This document shows, piece by piece, positions 28,903 to 39,409 of a stretch of DNA of 64,000 nt (its first letter is position 1; each line of letters starts with the position of its first letter). The stretch covers positions 1-64,000 of the forward strand of contig JAPFFF010000012.1 of assembly GCA_039105265.1 (NCBI GenBank), given 5' to 3'. This DNA comes from Tritrichomonas musculus. Taxonomy: Eukaryota > Parabasalia > Tritrichomonadida > Tritrichomonadidae. A program made the translations under genes and the position numbers. The notes beneath the pieces were generated by a model. That model was not told where the DNA came from. It was given only the letters and a program-made list of their open reading frames with translations, and ran no database searches.

Positions 28903-30306
28903 TTAATGTATTGATGAAATGCAATCTGAAAGTGCAATTCCAACAAGCCATAGCAGATTAGCTCTAAAGTAAGTGTCTATTTCAATTTTGTCTGAAGCAA
29001 CTTTCCTAATTGATATATATGTTTTATCTGAATCCTTGTTACAAAGGTTCATATTTCTGATAGAATCAACAAAAAATAGATTATCAGGAAATGAAAAGAC
29101 TGGGTGTCCATTCTTATCAAGCGGAGGCTGTTGAGACCATAATCTCTGTTTAGTATCTGTTTTAATATTAGAATCTTCACTACTTGAAGTTTCAAAAAGT
29201 AGAGAGACGGAGGATGATCCTGATGATGGTAAAGTAGGCTGAGATGACGAATATTGGCTGATAGAAATGTCGTGTGAGATATTTTTGTGGAATGTAACAA
29301 TCGTTGAACGATAATAACCAGTGAAAATTGTTTTGATATACTGAACTTTGAGAAGCAATTGGCCTTTTATATTAGGTTTGTAAAGAAAAAATACGCTTCC
29401 TTTGGTATCTTCCATTAAAACTGTTGCAATAGGTAATTTTGGTAATGATATGTTGCAATGGCTTTGGCTTGTTGATTGACTAGACAAATCTTGTTTTTGG
29501 TTTAAATTTATTCCAAGTTTTGTTGACATATCAAGAGTGAAATTTGCCGTATAAATATCAAATAAATTGGTTTGCTGCTTATTTTGATATATATCAAAAA
29601 GAATATTTTCTCCATCAGTGAAAATGAAATGCGCTGTTCTACCAACTTCTCTATATTTTCTTTTCGTAATGAGACGATATGTTCTTAGAAGAGTTGCTTT
29701 GTTATTTATTTTAACTCTTAGTTCATCTGACAGTAAGGTTGGTTTCGTGGGGTTTTGCTGAACAAAAAAAGGTTTATCATTTCTATTTTTGGGCTGAATT
29801 TTTTGATCAAATAAAACATCATGGAACGTTTGTATTACATGATGTGAATTTCCTTTATGCATTTGGCTTGAAGTAGAAATCGCATGTAAATTTGTATCAT
29901 CATCAATATTTTGAGAATTAATTGAATATCCTCTTTCGCTTTTGACCTGAAAAGCTCCAATTGAATGTGTTGAGCATTTTTTCTGCATGAAATTTGAGCT
30001 TTCATCTTCGTACTCTTCATCTTTTTCACTAAATGTGCTTGAAATATTCATGGTATCACTTTGAGTATTGTCGTTTAATGTGTCATCAATGGAATAGTCG
30101 CTGAATGTAGTTGATGTTGGAAGGGTCTGACGATGTTTTGACTTAATATGAAATACTCTATTTCTCGTTTCTTCGCTTGGTAAGAGGAAAATATTTTTAG
30201 ATGGATTTTTTTCGTTGCACTGAGAAAGTCTACTCGATAAGAAAATATTGTTTACATTTGTTTTCATATTTCCTTTAATGACATTGGGCTCAATCCCATC
30301 ATTCAT
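28903..30306 (-). CDS. Divergent Tubby-like protein
   Basis: A 467-residue protein (ATG at 30306). Residues 1-195 are Ser/Asn/Thr-rich and probably disordered. From ~205 it shows beta-strand blocks that resemble the Tubby C-terminal barrel: HFIFTDGENILFDIYQNKQ, then FLYKPNIKGQLLLKVQYI, and a final block FFVDSIRNMNLCNKDSDKTY leading to a C-terminal hydrophobic helix ANLLWLVGIALSDCISS. That final order, a VKNFQ-like strand, a buried VMQFG-like strand and a closing LQAFAIxLSS helix, is the Tubby hallmark. A Ser-rich loop of about 45 residues splits the barrel. Tubby domains bind PI(4,5)P2. Basic binding residues cannot be checked by eye. The stop overlaps TAAA. Confidence 0.5.
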   Translation of the reverse strand: MNDGIEPNVIKGNMKTNVNNIFLSSRLSQCNEKNPSKNIFLLPSEETRNRVFHIKSKHRQTLPTSTTFSDYSIDDTLNDNTQSDTMNISSTFSEKDEEYEDESSNFMQKKCSTHSIGAFQVKSERGYSINSQNIDDDTNLHAISTSSQMHKGNSHHVIQTFHDVLFDQKIQPKNRNDKPFFVQQNPTKPTLLSDELRVKINNKATLLRTYRLITKRKYREVGRTAHFIFTDGENILFDIYQNKQQTNLFDIYTANFTLDMSTKLGINLNQKQDLSSQSTSQSHCNISLPKLPIATVLMEDTKGSVFFLYKPNIKGQLLLKVQYIKTIFTGYYRSTIVTFHKNISHDISISQYSSSQPTLPSSGSSSVSLLFETSSSEDSNIKTDTKQRLWSQQPPLDKNGHPVFSFPDNLFFVDSIRNMNLCNKDSDKTYISIRKVASDKIEIDTYFRANLLWLVGIALSDCISSIH

Positions 30307-31482
30307 TTGAAAAAATTCAATAGAATTTAAAAGTCTTTGAACAATGTAAAACTAAATATATTTCGTAATATAGTGATTCTTTGAGATATTATTATAGTTT
30401 AAGGTATTATATCAAATATTTCTAAAAAATATTGAATAAATTGTTTTTAATTATATGAGTATTGATTGAGAATATTAGATTATATAGAGCAGAATAAAGT
30501 TTATATTTGATTAATTGATTACTTTTTCAATACTCTATGATAATTTTTTTTTTTTCAATTTTTTGATTATTTTTATCAATAATTAATATATATTTATTCA
30601 ATTAATTAATTAATCAATTAAATCAAGTATTAAACAAAATTATTATTTTATGATGTATGAATGCATATTGGTTTCAATATTGCTTTAATTCAATGAGTAT
30701 TTGAGTTATTGACTTTTTCAATATGTTTTGATAAGAAACAAATTCAAAAAGTGTTTATTACACTTTAATTCCAAGAAAAAGTTGTTTTTCTTTTTTAAAA
30801 AGTTACGGTTTCTATCAAATTTTATAAAAATGCTTCTTCATAGTTGAAAATTTAGTTATGGGTGATATTTCATATGTTCTTAATGCTATCATTTTTATTT
30901 AATATCATGTATGTTTAGAATATATACATTAAGATGTAATTCTTTGATAGATTTAAATAAGAGATTGAGTGAATTTAGATAAAATTGTAAATGTTTTTAT
31001 TTATTTAATAGTATTTCATAATAAAAACAAGTATATTTATATGCATCTGATATAAAAAAAGGTATTGGCGCATTAATAAATGCCAAAATTATTCAGTAAT
31101 TTATTTACATAAATTTGTGAAAATTATTTTAATTTAATTTTAATTTTTATTTAATTTTGATTTGCATAAAGAAATTATTAATTTACAATATTAATATATA
31201 TATTAGTAATAATTTGAGATTTAATATTATAAAAATAGCATATAACAATATTTGTGAATTAAAATATTATGAAATTTTAATTTATTATAAATTCAATTCT
31301 GTTATCAAATTAAAATATATATATATATATTGGAAAATATAAGTTTTTAACAAAATATATTTTATTTTTGAATGATATAAATAATAAAAATGATTTAAAT
31401 TTGCAATATGAAAGAAAATCTTATGTTAATATAGTACAAATCGTATTTTAAAAAATTAAATTGTAAACGGCCATATAATGAT
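30307..31482. promoter_or_regulatory. Long divergent AT-rich intergenic region
   Basis: About 1.2 kb between two divergent genes, dominated by A and T, with one TCAAAAAGT word at 30745 and related ACTTTTTCAAT words at 30527 and 30720. No gene or structured RNA seen. Confidence 0.45.
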
Positions 31483-32958
31483 ATGTTCTTAAATGAATTC
31501 TCTAAGCAATCTGATCAAAGATTAATAGAAATAGATGATTATAATGCAAATAATTATTTTTTCAGCCTCTCTAATAACTCTTATGATGAATATGAGTTTG
31601 ATGTATCAAAAACTGATTATCTCCAATCTTTAGAACAATTAAAGAAAAATATTTCGCAAGATTCAAAGTTTCGCTCTACATATGGAATTCAGAAAGTTCT
31701 TGATGAAAATATCAATTCTCTTCAAAATTCAATTTCAATATTTTATAATATGCACAAAAGCCAAATTGATGATATTAATAGAATTTCTGAGGAATATAAT
31801 TTTGCTCTCGCTCAGTTGAATCGTGAAAATGAGCGTATAACTCAGAATAAAAATAAAGTCCAATCTGAAATGGAATTAATTGAATCTATTCATTCAGAGT
31901 TGGCAAAAACAGCATCATCAATTCATGATGTTCACAATTCCATTGAGATGAGCCCAAATGAGAAAGTAAAATTTTTATACAATAAAAATATTATAAAATA
32001 TGAAAAAAAATGTCAAAAAATTTCATGCAAACACCAAACAATCAAGCATAATTTAAAAAACTTAAAAATGGAGTCAAAATATAATAAGAATCAAATAAAA
32101 TTTTTTAAGGAGAGAGAAATAAACTTAACTAAGGAAATAAGTGAAGTAATAGCCCAAATGACTAAAATTATAGAGGCAAAAAAAAAATATAATACCAATT
32201 TGGATGCATTATTTAAAACAAAAGAATTGATTATTCATTTCAAATTTTTGATTAAGCAAAACAAAACCAAAAATAATTTATTGCTTAATGAAGAGAAATT
32301 CCTTTTACGAAAGATAAATAATCTCGATAAAAAAGAAGAGATATTAAAAATAGAAACAAAAGAAATAAATGATACGCAAAATATAATAAATCAACGCTAT
32401 GAAGACATTAAAAGAACTTCACAAATACAAGATGATGTAGAAAAGCCACTTATCCTTTTTTATAATGAAATAAAAGACAACATTCAAGAAGAATTGCAAA
32501 AAGAAGTTAATTTAAATCATCAACTGAGCTTTTTTAGTAGGAAAGAAGTAACTTTTTTTAATTCATATACATCTAATGATTTTTATGATGAATCTCAGAT
32601 TAATGGCATGAAAAAGGAATTAAACGACCTTGATAAAGAATGTATGCTGCTTCATGAAAAAATCTTTAACCAGTCCAATTCCAACATCAAAATGTTAAAT
32701 CAAAAAAAAGAAATAGAGAATAAATTAAGTGCGCAACTAAATGAAATTTACAAATTAAATTCTCATCATAATGGCAACGTAGATGTTTTATATGATTATA
32801 TAATGGGCAGATCAGATTTAGAATACATAAAAAAACTTCAAAAACAAATTATCGAAAAAAAAGAAATAATAAAAAATAAGAAAGAAAAGTATTTAAAAAA
32901 ATATGATGCGCTTATCAATGTTATAGAAAACTTTATGGCAAATTATTCGCTGCTTTAA
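31483..32958 (+). CDS. Coiled-coil protein of unknown function
   Basis: A 491-residue protein (ATG at 31483; an ATG five bases upstream is in another frame and closes soon). After ~85 acidic/polar residues it is almost wholly coiled coil (~90-490), Lys/Glu/Asn/Ile-rich with heptad leucines and isoleucines (QLKKNISQDSKF, LNRENERITQNKNKVQSEME). No signal, membrane segment or enzyme motif is present. Such proteins in trichomonads are often cytoskeletal or centrosomal, but nothing here proves it. The stop overlaps TAAA. Confidence 0.75.
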   Translation: MFLNEFSKQSDQRLIEIDDYNANNYFFSLSNNSYDEYEFDVSKTDYLQSLEQLKKNISQDSKFRSTYGIQKVLDENINSLQNSISIFYNMHKSQIDDINRISEEYNFALAQLNRENERITQNKNKVQSEMELIESIHSELAKTASSIHDVHNSIEMSPNEKVKFLYNKNIIKYEKKCQKISCKHQTIKHNLKNLKMESKYNKNQIKFFKEREINLTKEISEVIAQMTKIIEAKKKYNTNLDALFKTKELIIHFKFLIKQNKTKNNLLLNEEKFLLRKINNLDKKEEILKIETKEINDTQNIINQRYEDIKRTSQIQDDVEKPLILFYNEIKDNIQEELQKEVNLNHQLSFFSRKEVTFFNSYTSNDFYDESQINGMKKELNDLDKECMLLHEKIFNQSNSNIKMLNQKKEIENKLSAQLNEIYKLNSHHNGNVDVLYDYIMGRSDLEYIKKLQKQIIEKKEIIKNKKEKYLKKYDALINVIENFMANYSLL

Positions 32959-33095
32959 AAATATTTAATTGGTTAGTAACTTCTTTTATATATATAATTT
33001 TATTATATTGTATGAATTTATTTATTAAAAATTGTCCAAATATATGTAATATTAATAGCATTGTCACTTATTAATGTTGTTTATATATATTGAAA

Positions 33096-33665
33096 TTAGC
33101 AGCATTTGCCTGGATCATCATTATTATCGGACTTGGGAGGTAATCCATCGATAATTGTATTGTCTATAGCCATTAGACTCCTCAACTCGTCGATATTGTC
33201 TCCGTTAATCGCTGATGTTTTAATTGCCACATTTGCATTCAATTCTTTTTTTAAACTTTCAATATCTTCATCACTGATATTAGTAGCGCAATCAGATTTA
33301 TTTGCAACAAGTATAATAAAAGGATCACGAGGACAATTGTTGTTTATTAAAGTTTTCCATCTGTTTTTGCAGTCATCAAATGATATTTGGTCGATTAAAC
33401 TAAATACGAGTATTACCAAATCAGCTCCTCTGCAATATCCTGGTGTAATACTTTGAAATCTTTCTTGACCTGCTGTATCAAAAAGTAAAATTCCGTAATT
33501 TTTATTATTCTTTATAACATTTAGTTTGCAATGATCAGCTTGGATTGTAGGGTTAGGGTCAGTATATACTTCATTTTTCAACCGATGGAATATTGCAGTT
33601 TTCCCAACAAATGTTGAGCCTAGCAATACTGCTTTAATTGATATTTGATTTGATACTTCACTCAT
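33096..33665 (-). CDS. Rab family small GTPase
   Basis: A 189-residue GTPase with the ATG at 33665 (the frame extends four codons to a TTG). G boxes: GSTFVGKT (P loop, ~17-24), PTIQAD in switch I (~38-43), DTAGQERF (switch II, ~63-70), NKSD (~122-125) and KTSA (~150-153). The C-terminus GKCC gives two cysteines for geranylgeranylation by Rab prenyltransferase. The usual Gly after PTI in switch I is Gln here. Rabs set membrane identity and vesicle targeting. The particular Rab class cannot be given from the sequence alone. Confidence 0.93.
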   Translation of the reverse strand: MSEVSNQISIKAVLLGSTFVGKTAIFHRLKNEVYTDPNPTIQADHCKLNVIKNNKNYGILLFDTAGQERFQSITPGYCRGADLVILVFSLIDQISFDDCKNRWKTLINNNCPRDPFIILVANKSDCATNISDEDIESLKKELNANVAIKTSAINGDNIDELRSLMAIDNTIIDGLPPKSDNNDDPGKCC

Positions 33666-33793
33666 TTCAAGTTTCAAATTTCTTCTAAATTGATATTTTA
33701 ATTAGTACTTACTAAGTAAAAAAAAAAGTCACTTTTTGATTTAAAAAAAAAAAAAAAAATATAACCAAATAAAAAAAATAATTTTTTTACTTC

Positions 33794-35590
33794 TTACTCT
33801 CTTGGACGTCTTGAATTTGGTGTTGGTGGCTTCTGAAGTGGGAATGGTATATTCCCAGATGATGATTTTCTTTGAATTGGTTCTTCATCATCATAAGAAT
33901 TTGCATAGTTTTGTTTGGGAGTTGTGTTTGTTTTTGGAGAACTTAAAGGACTACTAAATGGTGATCGTGAAGGAGATCTTGGAGATCGCCCAGGCGTCAA
34001 AGGTTCGGTAATTGGCCTTCCAACAGATTTGATATAATTGGATAAAAATTCATTTGCGTATTTATCGCTATTTCGGTTTTCTTCAAAGTATTCATTGAGA
34101 CCTAGAGATTTAAATTCTTTTGAGCATCTGGGATGTTGTGCTAAATAAGTTGCCGCTCTTTTTGCCTCTTCATTATAAGGAGCACTTTCATTTCTGACAC
34201 TTTGGTCTACAAAAGAGCAGAGGTCTTCGTTGAACTCAACGGCATCGCCTTTTTGAGCAAGATTTGCAGTCATGCCTAAAGTTGATTGAATTACATCATT
34301 ATTCGATGATGAAAGAGATTCTTCATAATATTTGGATAGAAAGCCACCTCTGCTCAAAGTGAATATAACTCGAACATCAATAGGAAGGCTCCTAACAATA
34401 GCAGAAGCTGCCAAAAGTCCTGTTTGATGATCTTCGCTATTATCAACAAGTTGATTAAGGAAAGGAACAAGCTGATCGCATGAGTTAGCCACGTACCTTC
34501 GGTATTGAACTTTTTCAAGAATATTTGAAAGAATCTTATAATTAAGATTTAAGGTTGTGGCATTTGTAGCGCCTTGAAGCCAATAAAGATCACGAGCCAT
34601 GTATGATGCACAAGTTCGATTTTTAGCAAGCGAAGCAAGAGCAACTCCTGCTGCCTTATTATTTTCATCTCTCAGTAAACTAATAAGTGATTTTATAACT
34701 TCAGGGACACAACCATTTGGAGGAATTCTCATTAATAACGAAATAATAGGGTATTGCAATTCTGGTGTTTCGGTTAAATGCCTTTTTGCAATCAATGGGA
34801 AATCAAGATAAGAAGTAACGATGGGGCTAGCCTCATAAAGTTGGCAGAGGGCGAAATAGCAATTTGTCAATATAGAAATATTTTGTTTGGGTGGAGGTGG
34901 TAATTTTGATTTCGATCTGGGAGATGAACCTGCATTTCGAACCTTGTTATTGTACTCTTCTAATTGATGAAGATATTTTTCATCGAGCTTTTTAATAACT
35001 TCACTAATAGCTTGCCAACTGTGCTTTAGTCTCGCTTCTCTGAAATCAGGGAAATTTGTATTCAAATAAACTATAACGGATAAGTAATCATTAACACATC
35101 CTTCATCTTGACAAAAATAGTCATGGTATTTGAAAAGTAAATCAGCCATCGGCCATGGATCCAAAACAATTTGGAATCGTTCAGCAAAAATACTTAATAT
35201 TGTAAGGCATTTACGAGTAAAACGGCCAATTAAGTGGCCAAACATGCATGCAACATGACGATTTATTCCATGAGGCGCATAAGTAGCAAGAAGATAAATA
35301 ACATCAAGATATTTTTCTTGAAGGGCAAATTTTTTATATGGGAGTCTTGATGGAATATCATATTCAATGAATGCTTCTAAATTAACTTGAGATTCTGATA
35401 TTGCTGAAATCAATGCTTGAAGTACATATGAATGTGTAAGCCTGGAAAGATCATCTCGTTGAAGCAAATATAAGCAAGTTTCATAGAATTCACGTAAATT
35501 CTGTTCATTTAAATTTTTTGGCACATTCTGGATTTGATTCATAAATTCATTTCCCGTGCCTTTTCTAAGAGCTTGAATATCAAGTTCCAT
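33794..35590 (-). CDS. Alpha-solenoid protein with Ser/Pro-rich tail, unknown
   Basis: A 598-residue protein (ATG at 35590, Initiator TCACT at 35611-35615). Residues ~1-500 are successive amphipathic helices of HEAT/ARM type, for example LISLLRDENNKAAGVALASL and GLLAASAIVRSLPID. A loop at ~220-235 is rich in Ser, Lys and Pro. The C-terminal ~80 residues carry clustered SP/TP sites (TPGRSPRSPSRSPFSSPLSS), likely targets of proline-directed kinases. No family is recognised; solenoids of this kind usually scaffold complexes. Confidence 0.8.
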   Translation of the reverse strand: MELDIQALRKGTGNEFMNQIQNVPKNLNEQNLREFYETCLYLLQRDDLSRLTHSYVLQALISAISESQVNLEAFIEYDIPSRLPYKKFALQEKYLDVIYLLATYAPHGINRHVACMFGHLIGRFTRKCLTILSIFAERFQIVLDPWPMADLLFKYHDYFCQDEGCVNDYLSVIVYLNTNFPDFREARLKHSWQAISEVIKKLDEKYLHQLEEYNNKVRNAGSSPRSKSKLPPPPKQNISILTNCYFALCQLYEASPIVTSYLDFPLIAKRHLTETPELQYPIISLLMRIPPNGCVPEVIKSLISLLRDENNKAAGVALASLAKNRTCASYMARDLYWLQGATNATTLNLNYKILSNILEKVQYRRYVANSCDQLVPFLNQLVDNSEDHQTGLLAASAIVRSLPIDVRVIFTLSRGGFLSKYYEESLSSSNNDVIQSTLGMTANLAQKGDAVEFNEDLCSFVDQSVRNESAPYNEEAKRAATYLAQHPRCSKEFKSLGLNEYFEENRNSDKYANEFLSNYIKSVGRPITEPLTPGRSPRSPSRSPFSSPLSSPKTNTTPKQNYANSYDDEEPIQRKSSSGNIPFPLQKPPTPNSRRPRE

Positions 35591-35610
35591 TTTATTATAA
35601 ATAATAGTTA

Positions 35611-35615
35611 AGTGA
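35611..35615 (-). promoter_or_regulatory. Initiator (Inr) of solenoid gene
   Basis: The minus strand reads TCACT, with the start-site A 23 bases before the ATG at 35590. It matches TCA(C/T)(A/T). Confidence 0.4.
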
Positions 35616-36161
35616 AATTAAACTCAAAAAGTAAATATGAAATTAATTTTTTTCAAAAAGAAAAAATGACGAAATAAACAGAAAAAATGAAATTAACGGC
35701 TTTTAAAAAACAAAGAAATCCATGTCTTTCTATGTGATTTAAAAACAAAATATCTTTTGGTATGAGATCAAAAATAATGAAATGTGGTAAATAAAATATA
35801 TGAACTGATTCAATTAAATTGATTTGAATAACCGTTATTCATTAAAAAAAAAATTGTGTAATCATCGAAGTTTTAGAAGGATCAAAACACTAATTATGTG
35901 TACTTCTCAAAAAAAAGTTGATGGCTTGAGCAAATGTATCCAATTATTTCAATAGAACTTGGGATAATATTTTTTGTAAATTTCAGTAGTGTAAGTAGTG
36001 ATCGCAGCTACAATATATTTCAGTTTACGATATAATGATTTTTGGGAAAATATGAAATATCATAAGTAACCCTGCATTATATAAACTTAAAAGCAAATTG
36101 AAAGGACATTTTTATATAAACTATTCAAAATGAACAGAATTCTATGCAAATAAGGCCAATT
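35616..36161. other. Divergent intergenic region
   Basis: About 550 AT-rich bases between two divergent genes. It has a TCAAAAAGT word at 35622. No gene seen. Confidence 0.45.
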
Positions 36162-36166
36162 TCATT
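36162..36166 (+). promoter_or_regulatory. Initiator (Inr) of ARM-like gene
   Basis: TCATT with the start-site A 19 bases before the ATG at 36183, matching TCA(C/T)(A/T). Confidence 0.4.
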
Positions 36167-36182
36167 TACCTATTAAAATCTT

Positions 36183-37637
36183 ATGAATTCAAGTTTGTAT
36201 GATTCTTTTCAGCAAATCCGGCAAAACATTAGAATGTATAATCGTGATGAAATTGCTTTTCATAATAATGATGAAGAAGAAGAAGAATTTGTTGAGGATG
36301 ATATAAATGAGATTCAAAAAAAGTTTTTATCATTATTAAATGATTTCCCAAGCGAAAATATAGAATGTTTATATGGTCAACTGATAAATTTTTATATTCT
36401 TTTACGTAAAATTTATTACTTTGATTTCCCTCCAAGTTCATTGCAATTCATAAAAGAATCAAATTTTCATGATAGCATTTTTTCATTGATGATGAATCCA
36501 GCACTTGATCCAATTTCACAATTTACTCTTATTATGATTTTTCGGTATCTTACTTTGAATATTTTTTCTCCTGAAACTTTAACAATATTTAATAACGAGC
36601 TTTTTTTGGATCGTCTTTTATATTTTTTAAAATTGGAGGACAAGCACTCAGAAATTTCTCTTGAATGTTTATGGGCAATCATAAATATCATTCAATTTTG
36701 TCCTAATTCATTTTTCTTTTTCGACAAATCTGGTATTACCCAATATGTTGCTACAAAAATGATCAATTCCAAGGAATTTAAGATTCTTTGTGCTGCAACT
36801 CGTTATATTCTCCTTATTACTCAAAGAACCCCAGACCCAAATTTGAAAAAAGCTTTATTAAATCAATCAATTCTTAAACTTATAGATACGAAGGACACAC
36901 ATCCACTAACTTTTTTATTGCAGACAGTATTACTTTGTATGAGTGAAGATTCTAATATTCGTATTTTACTTGTTGAAGAAAATATATGCGAAAAATGTGT
37001 TGACATTATAATTATGATGAAAAAAATCACCAAATTTTCTCAATATTATGGTGATTATGCAGTAAAAATTCTGTCATTAATAGCAAATGAAGGCAATGAG
37101 CATGAATTTCAGATTCTTCTTCAATCTAATGTTTTTGAAGCGTTTTTTAATTTTTCCTATTCATTTTTTGATATTTCACCACTTGTTCATGTTGATGTTG
37201 ACACTTATGAATATACATGTAATTTCCTTTATGGGATTTTTTGTAAGGCTACTCCGCTTGCTAATCAGTTATTAAATCAATATGAAATTATCCCTCAAAT
37301 TATTAATGTTTATTTAAAAGGGCCCGAAAAAAAAAAGATGTGCTCTCTTTCAATCATTACGTCAGTAGTTGAGCTTCACAATATGGAAGTATGTCAATAT
37401 ATTCTCAAAAATGAAATAATATCAGCAATTCTAGAGATGCTTTCCTCATTGTCTCCAGAAATGTTAAAAATAACCATTTTGTTATTGCAAAAGATTCTTT
37501 CCTTGATGCCAAAAGCAAAAGATATTTATATTCAAAATGACATGATCCCCAAGCTAGAATCTTTAATTTTCCAAGAAGATCTTGGTGATGACTCATATAT
37601 TATTGAAACTCTTCTAAGCAGTGTTCATGATGATTAA
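36183..37637 (+). CDS. Armadillo-like (possibly importin-alpha-like) protein
   Basis: A 484-residue all-helical protein (ATG at 36183). The N-terminus holds IRQNIRMYNRDEIAFHN and then an acidic run DEEEEEFVEDD. From ~80 on it shows ARM-type triplets of helices (ISLECLWAIINIIQFCPNS, ILCAATRYILLITQRTP, YAVKILSLIANEGNE). The layout of a short charged N-terminus plus eight to ten ARM repeats resembles a divergent importin alpha, but the basic IBB domain and the conserved Trp/Asn ladder are not obvious. Another ARM scaffold is equally possible. Confidence 0.65.
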   Translation: MNSSLYDSFQQIRQNIRMYNRDEIAFHNNDEEEEEFVEDDINEIQKKFLSLLNDFPSENIECLYGQLINFYILLRKIYYFDFPPSSLQFIKESNFHDSIFSLMMNPALDPISQFTLIMIFRYLTLNIFSPETLTIFNNELFLDRLLYFLKLEDKHSEISLECLWAIINIIQFCPNSFFFFDKSGITQYVATKMINSKEFKILCAATRYILLITQRTPDPNLKKALLNQSILKLIDTKDTHPLTFLLQTVLLCMSEDSNIRILLVEENICEKCVDIIIMMKKITKFSQYYGDYAVKILSLIANEGNEHEFQILLQSNVFEAFFNFSYSFFDISPLVHVDVDTYEYTCNFLYGIFCKATPLANQLLNQYEIIPQIINVYLKGPEKKKMCSLSIITSVVELHNMEVCQYILKNEIISAILEMLSSLSPEMLKITILLLQKILSLMPKAKDIYIQNDMIPKLESLIFQEDLGDDSYIIETLLSSVHDD

Positions 37638-37954
37638 TTAACTTTTATACTTGTTTATTATTAGAAAATATGTAATCATGCCATGCTAAACTGATTTTTA
37701 TATTTTTTTATTTTCTAGTTATTTTGAGAGCAATAGAGTTATTCATTTAATTTATGTAATAATTACTTCAGATTGAAGGCAAGACATAGATCATTAAACA
37801 ATATTAAATAATAGAAAAAAAGATCAGATTGAAAAGAAAACTGTATAGGACAAAAAAATTATAATAAGTTCTAATATTTAAAAAAATAATTATCGCTTTA
37901 AAATAAAACAAATTAAAAAAACAAATTAAAATTGAATACTTGGAAAAAAAATAT
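37638..37954. other. Convergent intergenic region
   Basis: About 320 AT-rich bases between convergent stops. Nothing recognised. Confidence 0.5.
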
Positions 37955-39409
37955 TCAGTATTCATATGCAATTGACCTTGCCTTAAAATAAGGAAGTCTT
38001 CCACCATAGCCATTTTTGATTAATTTATTCCTTTTTCTCATCACATCATTCAAAAAGTTATTGAATCCTTCCATCTGTTTAATGATATTCAAAAATTTTT
38101 TGTCATTTTGGCCAATATAGAGAGCTTTTTGAATGATTTCGCAAGTAAATCCAATGAAAAATCTCCCTTCAGGCTCTTTTTTTGATTCATTTATCAATGG
38201 AGAAATTAGTGCCTTTGCAAAAAAGAGTCTCATTTGGGGGATTTCAAATGCATTGAAACATAATGATAATAATGAGTTTTGAAGAAATGTATGGCCAGGG
38301 AATTGAATAAGAAGCCTTAAAACAGTTTCTTCTATATGAGAAGCAATGATATATGGTCTTAAAGTTTCATCAATCATTATCATTTTTGAAATTAAATCAA
38401 TAACACCAACTCTAAAGCGTTTTATTATAACATAAGGTTCAGTCATCAGTTCAATTGCTTTTTGGAAGAGTCCTTGCATAAAAGATGCTGTTTCCTTTGA
38501 ATAGATTTTTGATATAATTGTCCATAATTCATCAAAAAGAGGATCTGATGTTTTTAAATAAGTCCAGTCATCATTTAAAATTTCGACTAATCTGTAACTA
38601 TAGAAATCTTTGGATAATATTTTAGATTTAAGGCAGGTCGAAATTAATCTAAGTAGATTGATTGCTTTTTGAGATTCTTTTTCTCTTTGCTTTGCCATCA
38701 TTGCATTTTCTGGCTCATTTTCATATTCACTAGCATTCAATATATTTGTTTTAACTTTTGATAATTCATAGATTACAATCATTGGAAAGTTCGCTTGTTT
38801 AAGAAGCCAATTTTGAACTGGAATAAAGTAGTCAAAATCTGAGCAAATTAATTCAAAAAAGTCTAAGATAAATTCTTCATAAATATATGGAATGAATAAG
38901 CATATGAAGGCTAACGAAAGTGGAAAATTTTTATCCCAGTAGTAGCTAAGTTGGATAGTTGCCTGAATTAATTGTATTAGTCTTCGTAGTGCAAAATAAT
39001 TGTCATCTTTTTGAAGTGCAATGTTAGACATCTTTTTCAAGACAGAATAATTATTATTAGCTAAAGCATCATGAATAGGATGGATCCCGGATAATAATAT
39101 CGTATACGATAACCTTGATTGATGTTCGTGTTCTATTGTTTGATCAAAAGATAATAAAATTAGATCTTCTATATGATCGCAGAGAAAGCCAATAATTTGA
39201 GGGTGTTGTGATTGAATAAGATGGAATATATTATTATCAAGAAGCTTTGAAACGTCATTGTTAATTGAATTAAGATATTGAGATAGATCTGGATATTTAC
39301 CAGAATTAAATTTTAGAACATTTGAATATCCCATAGTCTGATCTGAATAATATTGTTGGAATGGAGAAAAGGTATCAAAAGAATGCATGGGGATATAGTC
39401 TTCAATCAT
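37955..39409 (-). CDS. SAPS-like protein (PP6/Sit4 regulatory subunit family)
   Basis: A 484-residue protein (ATG at 39409). Blocks line up by eye with the SAPS domain: an early acidic-to-helical segment NNDVSKLLDNNIFHLIQSQH then PQIIGFLCDHIEDLI (the LLD…E…NPKLxxFL theme), KRFRVGVIDLISKMI (rLkiveli), IQFPGHTFLQNSLLSLCFNA (the YPxNNFLHxxV theme), and the closing NKLIKNGYGGRLPYFKA. SAPS proteins bind Sit4/PP6 phosphatases and act downstream of TOR and in cell-cycle control. The disordered acidic C-terminal tail of fungal and animal members is absent, so the protein is only the domain. The identity is inferred from the order of weak motifs. Confidence 0.5.
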   Translation of the reverse strand: MIEDYIPMHSFDTFSPFQQYYSDQTMGYSNVLKFNSGKYPDLSQYLNSINNDVSKLLDNNIFHLIQSQHPQIIGFLCDHIEDLILLSFDQTIEHEHQSRLSYTILLSGIHPIHDALANNNYSVLKKMSNIALQKDDNYFALRRLIQLIQATIQLSYYWDKNFPLSLAFICLFIPYIYEEFILDFFELICSDFDYFIPVQNWLLKQANFPMIVIYELSKVKTNILNASEYENEPENAMMAKQREKESQKAINLLRLISTCLKSKILSKDFYSYRLVEILNDDWTYLKTSDPLFDELWTIISKIYSKETASFMQGLFQKAIELMTEPYVIIKRFRVGVIDLISKMIMIDETLRPYIIASHIEETVLRLLIQFPGHTFLQNSLLSLCFNAFEIPQMRLFFAKALISPLINESKKEPEGRFFIGFTCEIIQKALYIGQNDKKFLNIIKQMEGFNNFLNDVMRKRNKLIKNGYGGRLPYFKARSIAYEY

